A stretch of DNA of 64,000 nucleotides from Anthoceros angustus (taxonomy: Eukaryota > Streptophyta > Anthocerotopsida > Anthocerotales > Anthocerotaceae). Below the pieces are notes generated by a model. That model did not search any database, was not told the DNA's origin, and worked only from the letters and a program-made list of their open reading frames with translations. Position numbers and translations under genes: made by a program. Each line of letters opens with the position of its first letter. Positions within the stretch are counted from its first letter, which is position 1. Positions 21,880 through 33,900 of this stretch are shown piece after piece. The stretch covers positions 661,812 through 725,811 of the forward strand of contig VJWM01000134.1 of NCBI GenBank assembly GCA_010909165.1. The letters run 5' to 3'.

Positions 21880-21911
21880 AGAGGAGGAGGAGGAGGAGGA
21901 GGAGGAGGAGG
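21880..21911. repeat. GAG/GGA trinucleotide microsatellite
   Basis: An uninterrupted run of about ten GAG units. It makes an acidic run in one frame of a short ORF, but sits in the probable leader of the second bHLH gene. Confidence 0.8.
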
Positions 21912-22225
21912 GGGATCCAGAGGAGCTGCAATTGTGGGAATGAGGTTTGGTCCGACCGAGAGGAGACATTGCAGGCTCTGCTATCCTGCTCGACTGAAGA
22001 GCGGCGCAGCTTGGAAATTCAGAGCCGCAGCTAGCTGTGGCCAATTTGGCTTAGAGGGAGTCCGTGTAGGAGCTGATACAGGGGCTGTGGTAGTGTAACA
22101 TCAGTGCTTCGGGAACATTGCTTGCTGGAGACCGTCGTGCCCAGGTTGAAGGCAGGTGCAGGTGTGGTCGACCCCCTGCCTGAGGAAGGATTTTGGAACA
22201 TTGTGGGGATATATCCCGGATGGCT

Positions 22226-23779
22226 ATGTCTGGAAGTGCAGCGCTGGAGAAATTGGTGGAGGAAAGTGGGTGGGATTACGCGGTTGTGTGGACGCTGGAC
22301 GAAAGGTAGTGGCGGACACGCGGGCTGTTTGTGCATTGTGGGTTTGAGAGTCTAATGTAGGTTGCGCATTTGTTGAAACTTGCGCGCGTTTGGTGCTTCA
22401 GTTATCGGCCCATATATCAGAGCGGCATCTACAAATGGTTGAGCGAGGGACCTGCGCCCTATGCCTATGAGGATCGATGCCGTGCCACCTTCTGCAGGGG
22501 CTTCACTTTTGGGTACAAGGTCATCCTGTGCCTTGTGGATTATTGCGGTGAAGGCGCACACAGGCAAGTTTAATTTGTTGTGCAGCTCAAGTACTGATAG
22601 CTGTTGATTGCTAATGTGTGAGCAGGGCTGCCGCCCAAGTAGTGATGGAAACAATGGAAGAGGGGATGATCCTGGATCTGCAAGCACTGTCCACTCAGTT
22701 GATTGCGAGTGCTGAGCACGTTCGATTTCATACAGCTGTCCGCACACAGGTAGGGATGCCGATGATAGATATCGCATTGTTTGTAGATGATGAACGTTGT
22801 GTGCTGTTCTGAGACCAGCTGCTGTCCTCCATAAGCGCGCTTCTGGCCGGGCCCTGATGTTGTCCGTGAATTTGTGCGTGGCAGACAATACTCTATATCC
22901 CAGGTGTCTTGTTCCCATGTAAAGCCTTGCTCGAGATGGGGACAGCTCGACTCGCGGAAGATGAGGTAAGAAACTTTTTCAACCGTCATGTGCTATTTTG
23001 AAGCTGGTATCAGCTAATTCAACAGCGTGTTTCACACATTGGGTATCCGCAGGCTCGCGTGCAGCGTATACTGTGCCTGGGTAATCAGTTTTATGAGGAA
23101 GAAAACTTGCGTCAACAGCAAATGTTAAACAGCTATTTGATAGCCGATTCGCCCCTTCTCGACTTAGCAGGCTCGCCTTCCAGCTGCGGCACCGACTGTA
23201 GCGGATTCCCCAACTTGCAATCGGAGGTGGAGGATGTCCCCACAGTTTTCCAGACACGCCAGGAGTCAGCAGTCCCAGAGCTGGTTAACCAGCTCCAGCA
23301 GGTGACTACGAACTCCCGGACAGCGCCACCTGCCACTATGAATGAGATTCCAGGCTCTGCACCTGCACACCGCGAGCTGCAACAAGGAAAGATACTAAAG
23401 GACAAAGTGCATGCCCGAAACGAGAAAGCAAGGCGGATGAAGCATTCAGAGTACATCATGAAGCTGAGAATTGTGACAGGATGTAAGAAGGTAACAAGTC
23501 CTTTACCCGCCTCTAAGTGCTACTTTCATGTGTTTCTGAAACGTCCTCGGCTCCATGTGTTCAAGCACTTGACCTCATCCAGCTGCACCTTTGTGTCTGT
23601 TTCAGCGGGACAAGACTTCCGTCCTCCAGTACGCCGTGGAGAAGTTCAAGGAGCTGACGGATGACAATGAGCGTTTACAGAGGCGAGTACAAGAAAGTGA
23701 GGAGATTGTTAAGCGTAAGACTGAGGAAATTGAAAAGGTACTGCAGCAGCAGCAACATTCAACACAAAGTACCTTTTGA
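22226..23779 (+). CDS. bHLH-MYC_N transcription factor
   Basis: Six exons: 22226-22305, 22402-22563, 22626-22749, 22885-22965, 23053-23490, 23606-23779, all phase-compatible, giving 352 residues. Exon 1 encodes LEKLVEESGWDYAVVWTLDE, the typical opening of bHLH-MYC_N. Exons 3-4 give TILYIPGV and LLEMGTARLAEDE, matching the domain's end. The bHLH spans about 275-325: HARNEKARRMKHSEYIMKL keeps H5/E9/R13, then RDKTSVLQYAVEKFKEL as helix 2 and a coiled-coil tail. Intron 2 uses AG|GCAAGT, a GC-AG intron; the others are GT-AG. Helix 1 is split by an intron at the same codon as in the upstream gene, suggesting common ancestry. MYC_N factors often partner MYB proteins or JAZ repressors; partners here are unknown. 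The start ATG is the first fitting one. Confidence 0.82.
22564..22625 (+). other. GC-AG intron of the bHLH-MYC_N gene
   Basis: A 62-bp intron with donor AG|GCAAGT and acceptor GAGCAG. The GC donor with otherwise perfect consensus is the standard form of GC-AG introns. It joins phase 2 to phase 2 and keeps the MYC_N frame. Confidence 0.7.
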
Positions 23780-24980
23780 CATGGCTTCCGGTGTGTGTAC
23801 AGCTTGTAAATTATTCTGGGAGTTTTTCTATCATCAATGGTATACCATCAAAAGAGACTATTCTACGGTTTCAATATCAATGAAAAATAATATCATAAAT
23901 TAATCTAGCAATATATATTTAAATTAGTATATAGTACTATACCGTACCCCGAGGGGTGGTTCATATGCCATACCAAAGGGTAGAGAGGGGATGGGACATT
24001 TTTTTTTTCGCGAAACCCATGCAAGGCGTAGGGATCTTGCAGAATATACCCTAGATTCCAGTACGGTTTCTTTTTCACAGCACATGGTCGGATGGCCGCT
24101 TTGGCCCTAACCAAGAGCGGCCAAGCACCAAAGGGACACACACGCTTTCTCCTCGAAAAGGGTGTAGGGTTCAAAATGTTTTGTGCTTGCAACTTTCAAA
24201 ACAAAGAGCCGGACATTGTTTTCGATCTTGCTACCTTCGCCATAAAGTTTTCTTCCATGGTTTGCCATGGACGGCAAACCCTAACACGCCCGCCGCGCCG
24301 ACCGCACCAATGTGGTTGCCGAACCCTACCTCGGCTGCAGGCATGGTCTGCGAAGGCAATGATGGCTGCGGCCCCCGGCGCGGCCATGGTCTTCTTCATT
24401 CGGCTCTTTACGATGGCGGCGGATGGTGCTTCTTAATGTTTCCAGCATCAAAGACTCCCCCACAAAATCACGATTCCATTGTCACAGCTAAGAAACGGAC
24501 AGCAGGCGTGTGGAGGTTCAAAATGTTCTTTGGAACATAGAAGCCGCCCGATTGCCTCAAACCGGGTGCATGTGGCGAGACTACATTCGTGGTGGGATTT
24601 GGGGAATCCTGTGCTGAAATTTGTTCTACCACTCCTCCGATCCCAGCGCTTTACGGGAGTAGCAGAGATCCTTCTCGTTGCGCGTTTCCTCAAATGCCTG
24701 AAGATAGCGGTCAAACGGTCGAGCAAGGCGATTCGAGGACATGTAGGCGATTCACTGACGATACCTCACCAACAAAGTTTACGGTCCCTCCAACCAACCG
24801 TTCACATGAAAAGGGTGCCATTCCATTGATCAAAAAAGGATGTCCACTGCACACATCGCAAAATTGCACAGTTAGCATCAAACCCTATCTTCTACTGCGG
24901 CCTTCCTACGGCGCATGCTTCGGCCCCCTATGCAAAAAACCAAAAAGCGCTGCTGATGCATCTCTCAGCACAAGGGATGA
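23780..24980. other. Intergenic, no gene recognised
   Basis: AT-rich downstream flank (23880-24010), then mixed sequence. Short frames on both strands lack domains. Confidence 0.5.
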
Positions 24981-25009
24981 CGACGCCGCCTACTTCTCCT
25001 CGTCGTCCA

Positions 25010-25200
25010 TGCGCTTGATCATCTGCCGGAGAACCTTAATTGTGCCCTCAATGGCCTCGACGGCGTCGAGCATTCCGCGGCTCATTGCTCTCTCCCTGGC
25101 GGCGTCCCGCCTCCGGCGGGCGCGTCATTCGGCGTCGGAGGCACCCGCCTTGCGCTTGATCATCTGCTGGAGAACCTTAATTGTGCCCTCAATGGCCTCG
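25010..25200 (-). repeat. Direct repeat, about 145-bp period, possible coding remnant on - strand
   Basis: GCGCTTGATCATCTGC...GAGAACCTTAATTGTGCCCTCAATGGCCTC occurs at about 25012 and 25153. On the - strand both read AIEGTIKVL(R/Q)QMIKR, a helical sequence that could be a fragment of an unknown coiled-coil protein. The frame is not maintained beyond the repeats. Confidence 0.5.
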
Positions 25201-25209
25201 GCCAGCGTC

Positions 25210-26560
25210 CGCGGCGCTCATTGCTCTCTGTCCCTCGGCGTCCCGCCTCCGGCGAGGCGTCGGCGTCCTCCACCCCGCCGTCCCCGACCTCTTCCACGTT
25301 GCCTTCCTCCTCGAACGATGGCAGCTCCCGCCTGCTCTCGCGAGAAGCAGCGTCTTTGCCCGCCATCGCCGGCGGGGAGGGCAAAGTGACCTCCCCCCTA
25401 GGAGGTCGGGCGGAGGCACCTCCGCTCGAACTCGCCCCCTCCTCCATAGCCAATGAGGCGAGAATGCCCTCCCCTGCCTCCATGGCTGGGGAGGCGGTGC
25501 CCTCCCGCTCTGCGCCCGGACTCGGACCCCAGCGACCACGGTGCCTCCACGCGCCGGAGGCGCACGCCCTCCCCTTGCCATGGCGGGGAGGCGGTGCCAT
25601 CCCCCGCCTGTGGCCCGGACTCACCCCCGGCGCGCGCTTCGCCATGAGGCGAGGCCAGCCTCCCCTTGCTTGGAGGCGGTGCCCTCCCCCTCCCCTCCCG
25701 CCTCCATCGACATGGGAGGCGGTGCCCTCCCCGCCGCCCACGCCCGTCGTCGGTGAGCATGGCCAAGTGGGAGGCAAGGTGCCTCTTCCCCTCCTCCTCC
25801 CCCTCCCCCTCCCCCTCTTCCCCTCCTCCATCGCCAGGGGTTGGCACCTCCCCCTCCCCATGGCGCCGCCCGAGGTGCCCTCTTCCCCTCCTCCATAGCC
25901 AATGAGGCGAGAATGCCCTCCCAGGCCTCCCGCTCTGCGCCCGCCGCCCCTCACCTCCTACCCTTGCTCGCCGGGGATGGCAGTGCCCGCCCCCCGGCGG
26001 GCTGTTGTGCCGCCGCCCCTCTATGGCGCCTCCGCCCGGGGAGGAGAGTCCCCTCCCGTCGCCCCAATGCGCCATCGCCATGGTCAGCCGGAGGGCGTCT
26101 GCCCCGCCTCCTCCATCGCCATGGCGCCGCCGCCTCATGTGCCTCGCCGCCATGGCGGAGGGGCTCCCCCTCCGCCATGGCGCTCGAGCCTCACTCCCCC
26201 CCGCCATCTTGGCGGCAGCGGCGCGGGGCGGCCTCCATCGCCCGGGGAGGAGAGTCCCCTCCCGTCGCCCGCCCCAATCTTGCCCGCCGCCATGGTCAGC
26301 CGGAGGGGCGTCTCTCCCGCCTCCTCCCCTTGCCATGGCGCCGCCGCCTCAGGTGTGCGCCTCGCGCCATGGCGGAGGACAATCCCCCGCCATGGCGCTC
26401 GAGCCTCACTCCTGCCCACGCCATCTTGGCCAGCAGCGGCGCGGGCGTGGCCTCCACCATGGCGCCGCCGCCGCCTCCGCCCTCCCACTTCCCGCCACCA
26501 CCGGCGCTCGCTCCTCCTCCATTGCTCTTGCCTTCCACGCCCGGTGCCCTTTTTCTTCAC
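25210..26560. repeat. GC-rich low-complexity / degenerate minisatellite block
   Basis: Built from recurring CTCCATCGCCATGGCG(CCGCCG)n, CGGGGAGGAGAGTCCCCTCCCG and GGAGGCGGTGCCCTCCCC pieces. Frames of 200-300 codons are open on both strands but consist of A, G, P, R and S. That is expected of stop-poor GC-rich sequence and is not evidence of a gene. Confidence 0.7.
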
Positions 26561-28090
26561 TCCCCTTGCGCCCTTCTGCTCCCTACTTTCCTATTACGTG
26601 CACTTCCGGCTACCTCGTGTCGGCGTTGGCGACTCCGCGTATCTCATGGTGGGGTTCCTAATTATGTCCAGTGCACTTGTCTTCTGCAATGGCCCTTGAG
26701 CCGCCCATTTCGCTCCCAATTTTCCCTCCATGCGTGTCTGAAATGGCTGCTGTAGTTCGTGCAGCGTGCACCGCCACTGCCGATCATGAACTCAGCTGTC
26801 CACCACCCGGTTTAGCGAGCGGATGGCAACCAAACAATTATGTCTCCGCGCGATTTGTCAACCCTTTTGGCCTTCCTTCTGTTCGTAGCCTTAACCGCCA
26901 ACTCCTTTCCTCTTCACATGACATTCGCAGTGGAGCGTATACTGGACTGCCCAAAACACAGCACTATTCAGAATCATTATTTGGGGTTTCATACCAATTG
27001 CATATCATCACTTTATCCGGGTCAGCCGTCTCGGTCCACGCAAACAGAAGCTGCGGCTGCCACCACCACTATTACTACCATTGCCACTACTGCACAGCAT
27101 GGCAAGCTCATAGCAAGCTAAAAACAACAGCAAAAGTGTAGCGCTAGACTCCTTCACTGGCGTCGCCAAGACACCGTCCCGTTCTCCCGTCATCCATGGC
27201 ACTCCCGCCTCCTCCATCGCCTTCCGTTCCACAATGGCCATCCCCGCTTGGGCCACCGCTCGTCCTGCCCCGATTCCTTGCCCTTTGTCCCACCGATGCT
27301 TCACCTCCTTGGCCGAGCACCTTGTGGCGACAACGTCCCTTTTCTGGCTCTGGTGTGTGTTGTGATCGTTAAGCTGCACCTGTAAGTCCTCCCTTCAGCC
27401 TTCCGCACCACCTCCTCGACGTTTCCACTAGCCACTCGCGATGCAAACTCCTCACTTCCATTCCAGGAGGTGCCGTGCGGAAAAGCGATTGCCGCGTCCA
27501 GCCATCGGCCGAGGAGTCGCGCCCCTCAGCTCCTTCCCTCTCCATCCATCACACTTGCGGCGGTGTTTCGTCCACAGCAGTTCGCACCCTACACCCGTGT
27601 AGAAAAAGCGGGAGGTGTCCACGCGCATAATCACCTCCACACCAATCGCCCGACAACAGGGTGGCGGCGCGGCCGGCCACCACCATTCTATGCACGATCG
27701 TCGGCATATGTCTCGCCCCTCCGCCATTCTTAGTGCGCTTCTTGCTTTCCCCTTGGTATGTCCAAGTTCGTTCTTCCCATCTCAGCATGATCGGGACTGG
27801 CATCCCAACGTTCACCTGCCGCTTCCTATTGGAACCCACCGGACGGGATGGGTTTGCCGCAGCCATTCCATCGCTTGTCACTCGTCCTCCACACTCGCGC
27901 TATTCCAGGTGATTTATACACCACCCGATCCCCGTTTGTCCTTTCGCCATTGCGGAAATCGCATTGGAAATGCCGCAGGTAACCTACCCTCATCACAAAG
28001 CGATGGCAACCTGCAGTTCCCTGCCGTAAAAACCTAGTTAACAAGCCCAACAGCCTTTGCTAGTCTGCACTTTGATTCAAAGATGGAACA
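26561..28090. other. No gene recognised
   Basis: Mixed sequence with short overlapping frames on both strands and no known motif or splice chain. Confidence 0.5.
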
Positions 28091-28119
28091 ACCCAAGTGC
28101 AGTCATGCACGACAACGTA

Positions 28120-30060
28120 TTGGCATGCATCCTGGAAAAACGTCCTTCGCCATAGGCCAAGGATGTTTGTCCAGGATGCATGCAAACATTGCCATAGGGC
28201 TATGATAGCGGAGGGAAAAACCGGAAACCAACTTGGCAAGCACCATGTTGGGTTTTCACGTTATTCCTGCATATATAGACATATATTATATAACTATTTT
28301 CAAAGACCAGGTCATGAACAATGACTTCTACCATAGGCCAAGGCCAAGGACCCTTTTCAATGATGCATCGAAAGAAAATTCCATTGGCGAAGCATACAAA
28401 AGGGAAAAAATGGAAGGCAATTTTTCAATGCATCCTGGGAAAAGTGCCTACGCCATAGGCCAAGGAACTGTGTCGAGGATGCCTGGAAAAAATGCCATGG
28501 GCGAAGGATAGAGGGAGAAAAAACTACAACACAAGTTGTCACATAACATGCAGGTTAACAGTGTTATTCATGCATATATAGACATACATAATATACCTCA
28601 GTTCAAAGACGAAGACATTAACATTCACTTCTACCAAAGGCCAAGGACCCTTTTCAATGATGCATCGAAAGAAAATTCCATTGGCGAAGCATACAAAAGG
28701 GAAAAAATGGAAAGCAATTTTTCAATGCATCCTGGGAAAAGTTCCTTCGCCATAGGCCAAGGAACTCTGTCCAGGATGCATGGAAAAAATGCGATGGGCG
28801 AAGGCTATAGGAAGAAAAATCTACAACAACATATCATGCGAGGTTAGCGGTGTTATTCTGCATATAGACATACATAATATACCTTAGTTCAAAGACGAAG
28901 ACATTAACAATCACTTCTACCAAAGGCCAAGGACCCTTTTCAATGATGCATGGAAAGAAAAACCCATTTGCGAAGCATACATAAGGGCAAAAACAAAAGG
29001 CATTTTTCGAATGCATCATGGACAAAGTACCTTCGCCATAGGCCAAGGCACTTTGTTAATGATGCATGGAAAACATTGCCATGGGCGAAGGATAGAAGAA
29101 GGCAAAACCAGAACACAACTTGTCACATATCATGCGGTATACGGTGTTATTCACGCATATATGAACATACATATACCTCATTTCCAAGGCGAAGACATTA
29201 AGTCACTTCTACCAAAGGCCAAGGACCCTTTTCATTGATGCATAAAAAACCCATCCATGAAGCATACAAAGGGCAAAAAAAAGCGGTTTCCATTGCATCT
29301 GCACAAAGTTCCTTAGCCATAGGCCAAGGAACTTTGTCGAGATGCATGGAAAAAATCGATGGCGAAACTATAGGAAGAAAAACTACAACACAACTTGTCA
29401 CATATCATGCGAGTTAACGGTGTTATTCACGCATATATAGATACATAATATACCTTAGTTCAAAGATGAAGACATTACCAAACACTTCTACCAAAGGCCA
29501 AGGACCATTTTCAATGATGCTTCGAACGAAAAACCCATTTCGAAGCATACATGAGGCAAAAACAATAGGCATTTTTCGAATGCATCATGGACAAAGTACC
29601 TTCGCCATAGGCCAAGGCACTTTGTTAATGATGCATGGAAAACATTGCCATGGGCGAAGGATAGAAGAAGGCAAAACCAGAACACAACTTGTCACATATC
29701 ATGCAGGTATACGGTGTTATTCCTGCATATATAGACATACATAATATACCTCATTTCCAAGACGAAGACATTAACAGTCACTTCTACCAAAGGCCAAGGA
29801 CCATTTTCATTGATGCATGCAAAGAAAAACCCATCCGCGAAGCATACAAAAGGGCAAAAAAAAAAGGCAGTTTTCCATTGCAGCCTGCACAAAGTTCCTT
29901 AGCCATAGGCCAAGGAACTTTGTCGAGGATGCATGGAAAATTTGCTTTCCAAGGCGAAGATAGAGGAAGAAAAACGAGCACATCACTGCGTGACATGCTT
30001 AGTTTTCAACTTTCTCCTACATATATATCCATATATTATATACCTACCTTTCTATGATGC
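28120..30060. repeat. Satellite A, about 290-bp period, six copies plus a partial
   Basis: The marker CTTCTACCAAAGGCCAAGGA begins copies at about 28325 (variant), 28628, 28914, 29206, 29484 and 29781, spaced 278-303 bp. A partial unit precedes (28120-28320). Each unit also has CCTTCGCCATAGGCCAAGGA, GATGCATGGAAAA and a CATATATAGACATACATAATATACCT block. Short ORFs recurring at this period are by-products. Confidence 0.9.
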
Positions 30061-30965
30061 AAGCATGTCCTATCACTCCTACTATAGGCCAAAGTCCAAG
30101 GAACTAGACATAGATGTTATTTATGTCTATATATGCAGGAATATAGGCATATGTGCACATGCTCTAACAGGCGCACGTCCCTTCGCCATAGACCAAGGAT
30201 GTTTTACCTTTAAATCTACTCTGCCATCCAACTATTGACACACACATATGGGAAGGGCATGCCTAGCTGTAGTATATGTAGCACTAACTTCCTTGGCCTT
30301 TGGTGATTGAAACATCATGCATGATGTTCCATTTTGTGACAAATCCCAAAGGCCAAGGATGACATGTCTTTTGTAGTATATGCCTCTCGCCTTCCTTGGC
30401 CTTTGCCATGGAAAACATCATGCATGATGTTTCCTCCTTATTCCTACATATATAGCCATATATTATATACCTACCTTTCTATGACGCAAGCATGATCTCA
30501 CTCCTACTATAGGCCAAAGGCCAAGGAACTAGACATATATGTCATTTATGTCTATATATGTAGGAATATAGGCATATGTGCACATGCTCTTACAGGCGCA
30601 CGTCCCTTCGCCATAGACCAAGGATGTTTTACCTTTAAATCTACTATACCATCCAACTACTGACGCACATATGGGAAGGGCATGCCTAGCTATAGTATAT
30701 GTACCACTAACTTCCTTGGCCTTTGGCGATTGAAACATCATGCATGATGTTCCATTCTGTCAAAAATCCCAACGGCCAAGGATGTCCTGTCTTTTGTAGT
30801 ATATGTCTCACTACCTTCCTTGGCCTTTGCCATCGAAACATCATGCATGATGTTTCCTTCTTTCAAATATCCCAAAGGCCAAGGATGTTATGTCTTCTGT
30901 AGTATATGCCTCACTATCTTCCTTGGCCTTTGCCATCAAAACATCATGCATGATGTTTCCTTCTT
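30013..30965. repeat. Satellite B: about 425-bp higher-order unit and about 105-bp subunits
   Basis: Units at 30013-30438 and 30440-30861, followed by one more subunit (30862-30965). Each subunit carries CTTCCTTGGCCTTTG, then the 18-bp palindrome AACATCATGCATGATGTT, then AAAGGCCAAGGATG on the other side. The palindrome is at 30311, 30414, 30734, 30837 and 30940. Confidence 0.9.
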
Positions 30966-33900
30966 TCTTCCATTTCTTTAAAACATATCTTCCTAGTACA
31001 ACATCAGCATGATACCATATAAGCGTACTATACATGTGTGAACAAAAATATATCATACTTATAATCCATCTGTTTTTCCGCCATCCATTCAAGTTCTCAT
31101 ATGCCAGGGACTAATTCACTATATATGCTTGGGTTCGGGGCTGTATACTGTATGGAAGAAGTGATATGACATAAACATGATTCGTTCGGCAGCGGGGCCG
31201 TCCGTGTTCATGTCAAAATCCCGCGTTCATATGAAAAGCACGATATTTTGAAGGCGGGCGCGACGCCGATTCACGGCCGTGGCGGTGCATGGAGCTTGTT
31301 TGCTGAAGATGTGAACCGCGTCTTCCCCAAGCGTCGCGCGGGCCGCATTCCTGTCTACGGCCTCATGTCGCGGTCCCTCTGCACCAGATTACTTCAAACA
31401 TAAAAAACGCGTCTTCTAGAAGGGCGCGTTTAAAGACATGTCGATCTCCGGTCGGCCTTAAACAATGCGGACATCCGACGAGGTGCATCTTTGGAGCGGC
31501 GCACGGCGCGTCGACTCCGTCTTTCCGTTCTAATGAATGTCCCATGTCCCGTCTGGCCGGGCGGGCATTCTTTTAATCTAAGCGGGGTTTGAGGCGTTTG
31601 GGGCGACTCCACGAAATAATGGCCCTGCACTCTTGTCATGCGGAAAGAATGTGAAGCGGGAGGCGGCGCTCCGTATCTTCCTTGACCTCCGGCTGGTCCT
31701 CCATCAGCAGACGGACTTCGCCCCTCTGCCCTCGCACCACAGGAAATCGGGCGGAGGCGTGTCAGAAACATCTAATTTACGGTGGGTGCACCAATCAAGT
31801 GAAAACATGGCGAGCGAGGAGGCCGTCGCCGTCCCGAATCTTGTGCCGATGGCGGTGGCGACATTCTCGGAGATTGGGTGAACTCAGGCGAGGATGCAAA
31901 TGTCTTCAAACAAATCCCCCTTTGCCAAAATCGGTCATCGCGTTTCCAAGCTCCTGCCTGCTAGAATTCCGACGCGCGAGGCAATCCGCAAACCCCTCGG
32001 TGTTGCGGACACCGGCGCCCTGCTGGCGGACCCTTGGCAGTGGCGATTGCGAGCTCGGCGTCGCGATGCAGGCGCGGCGCACGGTACCTTGGGATCGGGG
32101 CGGCGGCGTGGACGGTGGCATCTTCCCGCCTCCCCGCACGGCGGCTTCATCGGCGGCGGTGCAGCGTTCGCATTGCGATCCTCACAGATGACCCTCTCTG
32201 TTCCCGAGAACCGCATCACAGGCGCTCACGTTTTGCAAGGTCGTTGTTGCATGTGGGCACATATCCCAGATAGCGCCGTTCATGGCAACTCACAGCGGGG
32301 GTCTTGGAAGGAGGATGGCGCGGCGTGGCGATTCGGCGGAATGATGTGCAGCATGGGGGTGGGCCGGACCGACTCGTTGCATCGAGGCCGAGATCCGACG
32401 ACCAAAGTGGCTTCGGCGACATCGCCCGACCTCAAGGCACCACAGTTGCTGCGGTGGAGCCTGGTGATTGGCGATTCCCGGATGAAAGGATGGCGGCGCC
32501 CTCGCGCTTGTTGTGGGGCGATGGATGGTCACCTGGAGCCTCGGTCGCGCGGGCAGCTCACTGCGGCCATCCGCCATTGGCATCGATTGCGAAACTTTCT
32601 GGCCTGGTTGCGGCGTGGCGATGCCTTCCGTCCTCCTAGGCTGCGGCGACCATCTCCCGTGTAAAGCGGAATGCTCGGCGCGTGAGGCCCGTTTTGACAT
32701 CCCTGCGCGGTAGCGCGAGGAGTGCGGATGGGGAATCCGGACCGCACTGCGGTGTTGACGAAGTGCACTCGATTATGGAAGCGGCGAGGACGCCGGATAG
32801 ACACGGGAGGGTTTGCGGCGGTGGTCGGCGTCCGGGGTTGGAGCTTTACGATGTCGGGACAATAAGCTTCATCGGCGGTCGCGCCGCGGCGAGCTCTTGA
32901 GCTCTTTGGAAGGCGTAGACCCGGCCCTCGATCTAGGGGCCATAGAGCTGAGACTTTGGAGACATGGGCCTCAACCAACCTCGCCACTCTGTTGATGAGG
33001 AGGTTGCTGCACTGTGCCACAGGAATGGAAGGAAGCGCCAGGCGGGCGAGGGCGTGATTTGCGGGAGGCGTCGCGGTTTACGGAAGTGGCGCAAGAGGCC
33101 CGCGATGCCGCCAACTCCGCTATCGCGGTTCGCCTCACAAATACCACTCTGGAGCCCATCCAGCAGACGGCCGCCGCGGCAGGCGGATTGTCTTGAAGGT
33201 AGGACCTCCTGCGCCTCTTGCCATTCGGCATTGAAGTGCCCGGCTCTGCGCCATGGCCACTTTCACGTTTTGCGGGTGGCGGTGGGGCTGGCGGAATCAC
33301 GAGGCCTGTCGACCTCTTCAAGCAACATTGTGATGGGAAGTATGTGTTCCCGGTTCCATGTCGATCGCAACCCGGCATGGGGGGTTGTTTACGGAGCAGT
33401 TGGCGAGGGCCGACTCGCGGCATCGGCGAGCATGGCGGCAATTACAGAATCCCATGTTCATGAAGCTGCGTGTTTGAGGCGAGGACAACCGGGGCTCGGG
33501 GACCTTTGCACCACATCAAAGGAAGTCCATCTCGCGGATGGCGATTGTGTGGTGAGTCGGCGTGTGTGTGGAGTGTTCATCATAACTGCGGGCCTTTCAT
33601 TCTAACACATGAGCCTCGACTCACGAGGCTCGGTTCTTTGGCTACCTCGTGTACATGGTCTTTGGCGGCCGTGCAAGTGTCATGCCCCATGGCCAGTGGC
33701 CATTACTGCACGCCCTTGGCGGCCGGATGGGCCAGGCGTGCACAAGGTGTGGCAAGATCGCCGGGCTCATCGTTCTTGAGGAAGGCCTTCTTCGGACATG
33801 AAAGCGTGCTGAGGTGATGGGTGTGTTGTCTATCTTTGAAGAAGGCCTCATGGGCAAGTGCGGACCGGCAACATGCGGCCATCAAGGAGGTTGCCCTCAT

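Noticed and set aside
25160-26755. 200-300-codon ORFs in the GC-rich block
   Set aside because: Open on both strands at once, made of A/G/P/R/S, and built from repeats; expected by chance in stop-poor sequence.
28233-30057. Series of 60-120-codon ORFs in satellite A
   Set aside because: They recur with the repeat period and carry unrelated frame breaks, so they are by-products.
28120-30965. CRISPR array
   Set aside because: Units of 105-425 bp are homologous along their whole length, with no short constant repeats alternating with unique spacers; the context is a plant nuclear genome.
31894-32664. A 256-codon ORF as a gene
   Set aside because: No motif, no start context and competing frames on both strands in GC-rich sequence.
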